Part shown: positions 40,259-41,781 of the stretch, one piece after another
Position numbering within the stretch: position 1 is the stretch's first letter
Layout of the letters: every line of letters starts with the position of its first letter
Source of the DNA: Streptomyces lonarensis
GTDB taxonomy: Bacteria > Actinomycetota > Actinomycetes > Streptomycetales > Streptomycetaceae
Reading direction: 5' to 3'
Assembly (NCBI RefSeq): GCF_012033735.1
Contig: NZ_JAAVJD010000019.1
Span: 1-41,781 of the forward strand
Length of the DNA stretch: 41,781 nucleotides
Notes under the pieces: generated by a model
The model's database searches: none
The model's input: only the letters and a program-made list of their open reading frames with translations
What the model was told of the DNA's origin: nothing
Program-made: the position numbers and the translations under genes

Positions 40259-40957
40259 ATGCGAATTTCGGCGCAGTCGGTGTGTGCGGCGATTCGCGAC
40301 GACATCGTGGCGGGTGTGCTCCCCCGCGGAGCGAGACTGGCGGAAGAGCAGCTCGCGCAGCGGTACGGCGTCTCCCGCGTACCGGTCCGCGAGGCGCTGC
40401 GGACCCTGGAGTCCGAGGGGTTCGTCGTCTCGCGCAGGCACGCCGGCGCCTGTGTCGCCCGTCCCGACGAGCGCGAGGCCGCCGATCTGCTGGACATCCG
40501 CGCCCTGCTGGAGCCGCTGGGCGCCGCCCGCGCCGCACAACGACGCACCGAGGCCCACCTGAAGGTGATGCGCGGCCTGGTGCGGCTGGGCCGGCAGCGC
40601 GCGGGGCAGGGGCAGGACGGCGACCTGCGGTCCCTTGCGGAGTGGTTCCACGAGACGGTCGCGCAGGCCACCGGCAGCCCGCCGCTCGCGGCGCTGCTGG
40701 TGCAGAACCGGCGGAAGATCCGCTGGCTGCACCCGCCGGACCCGGCCGCGCGCGACGAGGAGAGCTGGCAGGAGCGAGGCGCCCTGGTGGACGCGATCGC
40801 CCGCGGTGACGCGGAGCGGGCGCGCGCCGTCGTTCTCGCGCAGCTCGACCGCGCGCCGGGCAGCGCGGACCTCCGCGCCTTCGAGGCGGAGATGCGGGCG
40901 GGGCGGCCGCCGGCACCCCGGAAACCTCCCGTCAACACGGCGCGCGGCCGTTCGTAA
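40259..40957 (+). CDS. GntR/FadR-family transcriptional regulator
   Basis: The 232-residue protein has an N-terminal GntR winged helix (5-68, with EEQLAQRYGVSRVPVREALRTL spanning 29-50) and a helical FCD ligand-binding domain (about 80-210), so it should repress or activate in response to an organic acid or similar metabolite. The ATG at 40259 was preferred to an upstream ATG (40190) because the conserved domain starts at MRISAQSVCAAIRDDIV and a G-rich binding site precedes it at 5 nt. The neighbouring ptsH is transcribed towards it. Its target and ligand are unknown. Confidence 0.82.
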   Translation: MRISAQSVCAAIRDDIVAGVLPRGARLAEEQLAQRYGVSRVPVREALRTLESEGFVVSRRHAGACVARPDEREAADLLDIRALLEPLGAARAAQRRTEAHLKVMRGLVRLGRQRAGQGQDGDLRSLAEWFHETVAQATGSPPLAALLVQNRRKIRWLHPPDPAARDEESWQERGALVDAIARGDAERARAVVLAQLDRAPGSADLRAFEAEMRAGRPPAPRKPPVNTARGRS

Positions 40958-41312
40958 CGCGACGGCCCTATTGTTTCCGTGGCGGAGAACCGCGGATTTG
41001 TCGCCGCATTCGCTTTCTGCTTTCCCGGTATTCCGGCCGGGGTCCCGCGCTCGCATGCGCACGGTGCAGAGCCCTTCGGTCGTGAACCGACCCGGGATTT
41101 CCGCCTGGCTTTTCCGGGGACGGCCCGCCGGCGGGTGAGGGGCCGCCCGTGACGCTCCGAGAGGGAGCCGGCGTCGTCACGGAACGCGCCCACCGCCCGC
41201 GGCTCCCCGTCCCGACCCCGGCGCAGGGCGCCGCCCGGCACGACGACGGCCGACCACCGCAAAGTTGCGAGGGCCGGCCGCCGGTGTGGGCGCCGCAGGC
41301 GCGCCGAAGCGG
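40958..41312. other. Intergenic region between the GntR gene and ptsH
   Basis: About 355 bp between convergent genes with no recognised gene. The first 100 bases are AT-richer (CTATTGTTTCC, TTCGCTTTCTGCTTT). CCCGCCGGCGGG at 41124-41135 is a perfect palindrome without a loop. Nothing here looks like a strong terminator. Confidence 0.45.
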
Positions 41313-41594
41313 TCACACCGCCTCGGGCAGCTCCTCCAGGCCCTCGGAGACCAGCCGCGCCAGCCGGTCCAGGGCCACCTCCGCACCCTCGTCGGCGGAG
41401 GCGAGCACCACTTCCTGACCGGCCTCGGCCCCCAGGCCGAGCACCGCCAGCATGGAGGCGGCGTTCACGGGCGGGTTGTCGCCCTTGGCGATGGTCACCG
41501 CGGCGCCGGACGCGGTGACGGCGCGCACGAAGACCGAAGCGGGGCGGGCGTGCAGGCCCTCGGGCCAGCCGATGGTGACGTGGCGCTCAGCCAT
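41313..41594 (-). CDS. ptsH: Phosphocarrier protein HPr
   Basis: HPr transfers phosphate from enzyme I to the sugar-specific EIIA proteins of the PTS. The 93-residue protein has the phosphorylated His15 in EGLHARPAS. Ser47 in NAASMLAV corresponds to the regulatory serine of Firmicute HPr, but the surrounding residues differ. The ATG at 41594 has GGAGG 9 nt upstream. ptsI and crr are not in the window, as in streptomycetes where ptsH stands apart. Confidence 0.95.
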   Translation of the reverse strand: MAERHVTIGWPEGLHARPASVFVRAVTASGAAVTIAKGDNPPVNAASMLAVLGLGAEAGQEVVLASADEGAEVALDRLARLVSEGLEELPEAV

Positions 41595-41699
41595 GATCTG
41601 TGTCCTCCGGTGCGGGTGGGGGCCGCGTGCCGAGCAGGTCCGCACGCGGGTTCGGGCGATTCGTCCGCTGCCACTCTCGCACGAGACCCCGCCCGGCCC

Positions 41700-41781
41700 G
41701 TGATCGACCCCGAGCAGCTGCTCACCGGGCTCAACGAGCAGCAGCGAGCGGCCGTCACCCACAGCGGCGCCCCGCTGCTGA
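41700..41781 (+). CDS. Start of a UvrD/PcrA-like helicase (partial, cut by window end)
   Basis: The last 27 codons read IDPEQLLTGLNEQQRAAV and then THSGAPLL, the Q-motif region that precedes Walker A in UvrD/PcrA superfamily 1 helicases. The Walker A itself is beyond the window. The GTG at 41700 is the nearest start, without a ribosome binding site; GTGs at 41610 and 41616 are in frame and possible. It is divergent from ptsH. The call rests on a short stretch and synteny does not support it, so it should be treated as provisional. Confidence 0.5.
   Translation, partial: MIDPEQLLTGLNEQQRAAVTHSGAPLL

Overview
The window is chromosomal core DNA of a high-GC actinomycete, almost certainly Streptomyces or a close relative. 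The basis is the very GC-rich sequence, the adjacent pair whiH (sporulation regulator) and hrdB (principal sigma factor), a class II nrdR-nrdJ pair with NrdR boxes, an actinobacterial LexA box, and a gene order (hflX, siderophore synthetases, dinG, lexA, nrdR, nrdJ, rnhB, recQ, whiH, hrdB, parE, citrate synthases, parC, M16 peptidases, ptsH) that I recall from the S. coelicolor SCO5796-SCO5841 region. The species cannot be named from the sequence.

Layout. 0-4.1 kb: ribosome-associated GTPase HflX, aspartate decarboxylase PanD and a minus-strand secreted trypsin-like lipoprotein. 4.4-9.0 kb: three co-directional genes of an NRPS-independent siderophore (NIS) locus, two IucA/IucC synthetases flanking a siderophore-type N-acyltransferase, with no amine-forming decarboxylase or monooxygenase beside them. 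9.1-15.9 kb: DNA damage and dNTP supply (DinG-type Fe-S helicase, LexA, NrdR, B12-dependent NrdJ). 16.1-21.9 kb: a YdbC-like protein, RNase HII, a RecQ helicase fused to a phosphoribosyltransferase-like domain, two perfect DnaA boxes, a DUF4192 protein and a Nudix protein. 22-25 kb: whiH and hrdB, separated by a run of 40 G. 25.3-29.2 kb: a secreted trypsin, a small zinc-ribbon protein and topoisomerase IV subunit B. 29.3-34.3 kb: a sucrase/ferredoxin-like protein, a helix-turn-helix/citrate synthase fusion divergent from a second citrate synthase, and a CobW-type metallochaperone GTPase. 34.4-41.8 kb: topoisomerase IV subunit A, a two-gene M16 peptidase operon, a GntR regulator, HPr and the first codons of a UvrD/PcrA-like helicase.

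The genes group into chromosome maintenance (dinG, lexA, nrdR-nrdJ, rnhB, recQ, parE, parC), developmental and housekeeping transcription (whiH, hrdB), iron acquisition (NIS genes) and central carbon metabolism (citrate synthases, ptsH, panD). Convergent gene pairs are separated by GC-rich hairpins, several perfect over 14-20 bp. At least four genes appear to be transcribed as leaderless mRNAs, with a -10 hexamer 6-9 nt before the start codon. I found no tRNA, rRNA, CRISPR array, insertion sequence or prophage. The most unusual items are the orphan NIS trio, the HTH-citrate synthase pair with its AT-rich dyads, the RecQ-PRTase fusion beside DnaA boxes, and the G40 tract, which may be an assembly artefact.
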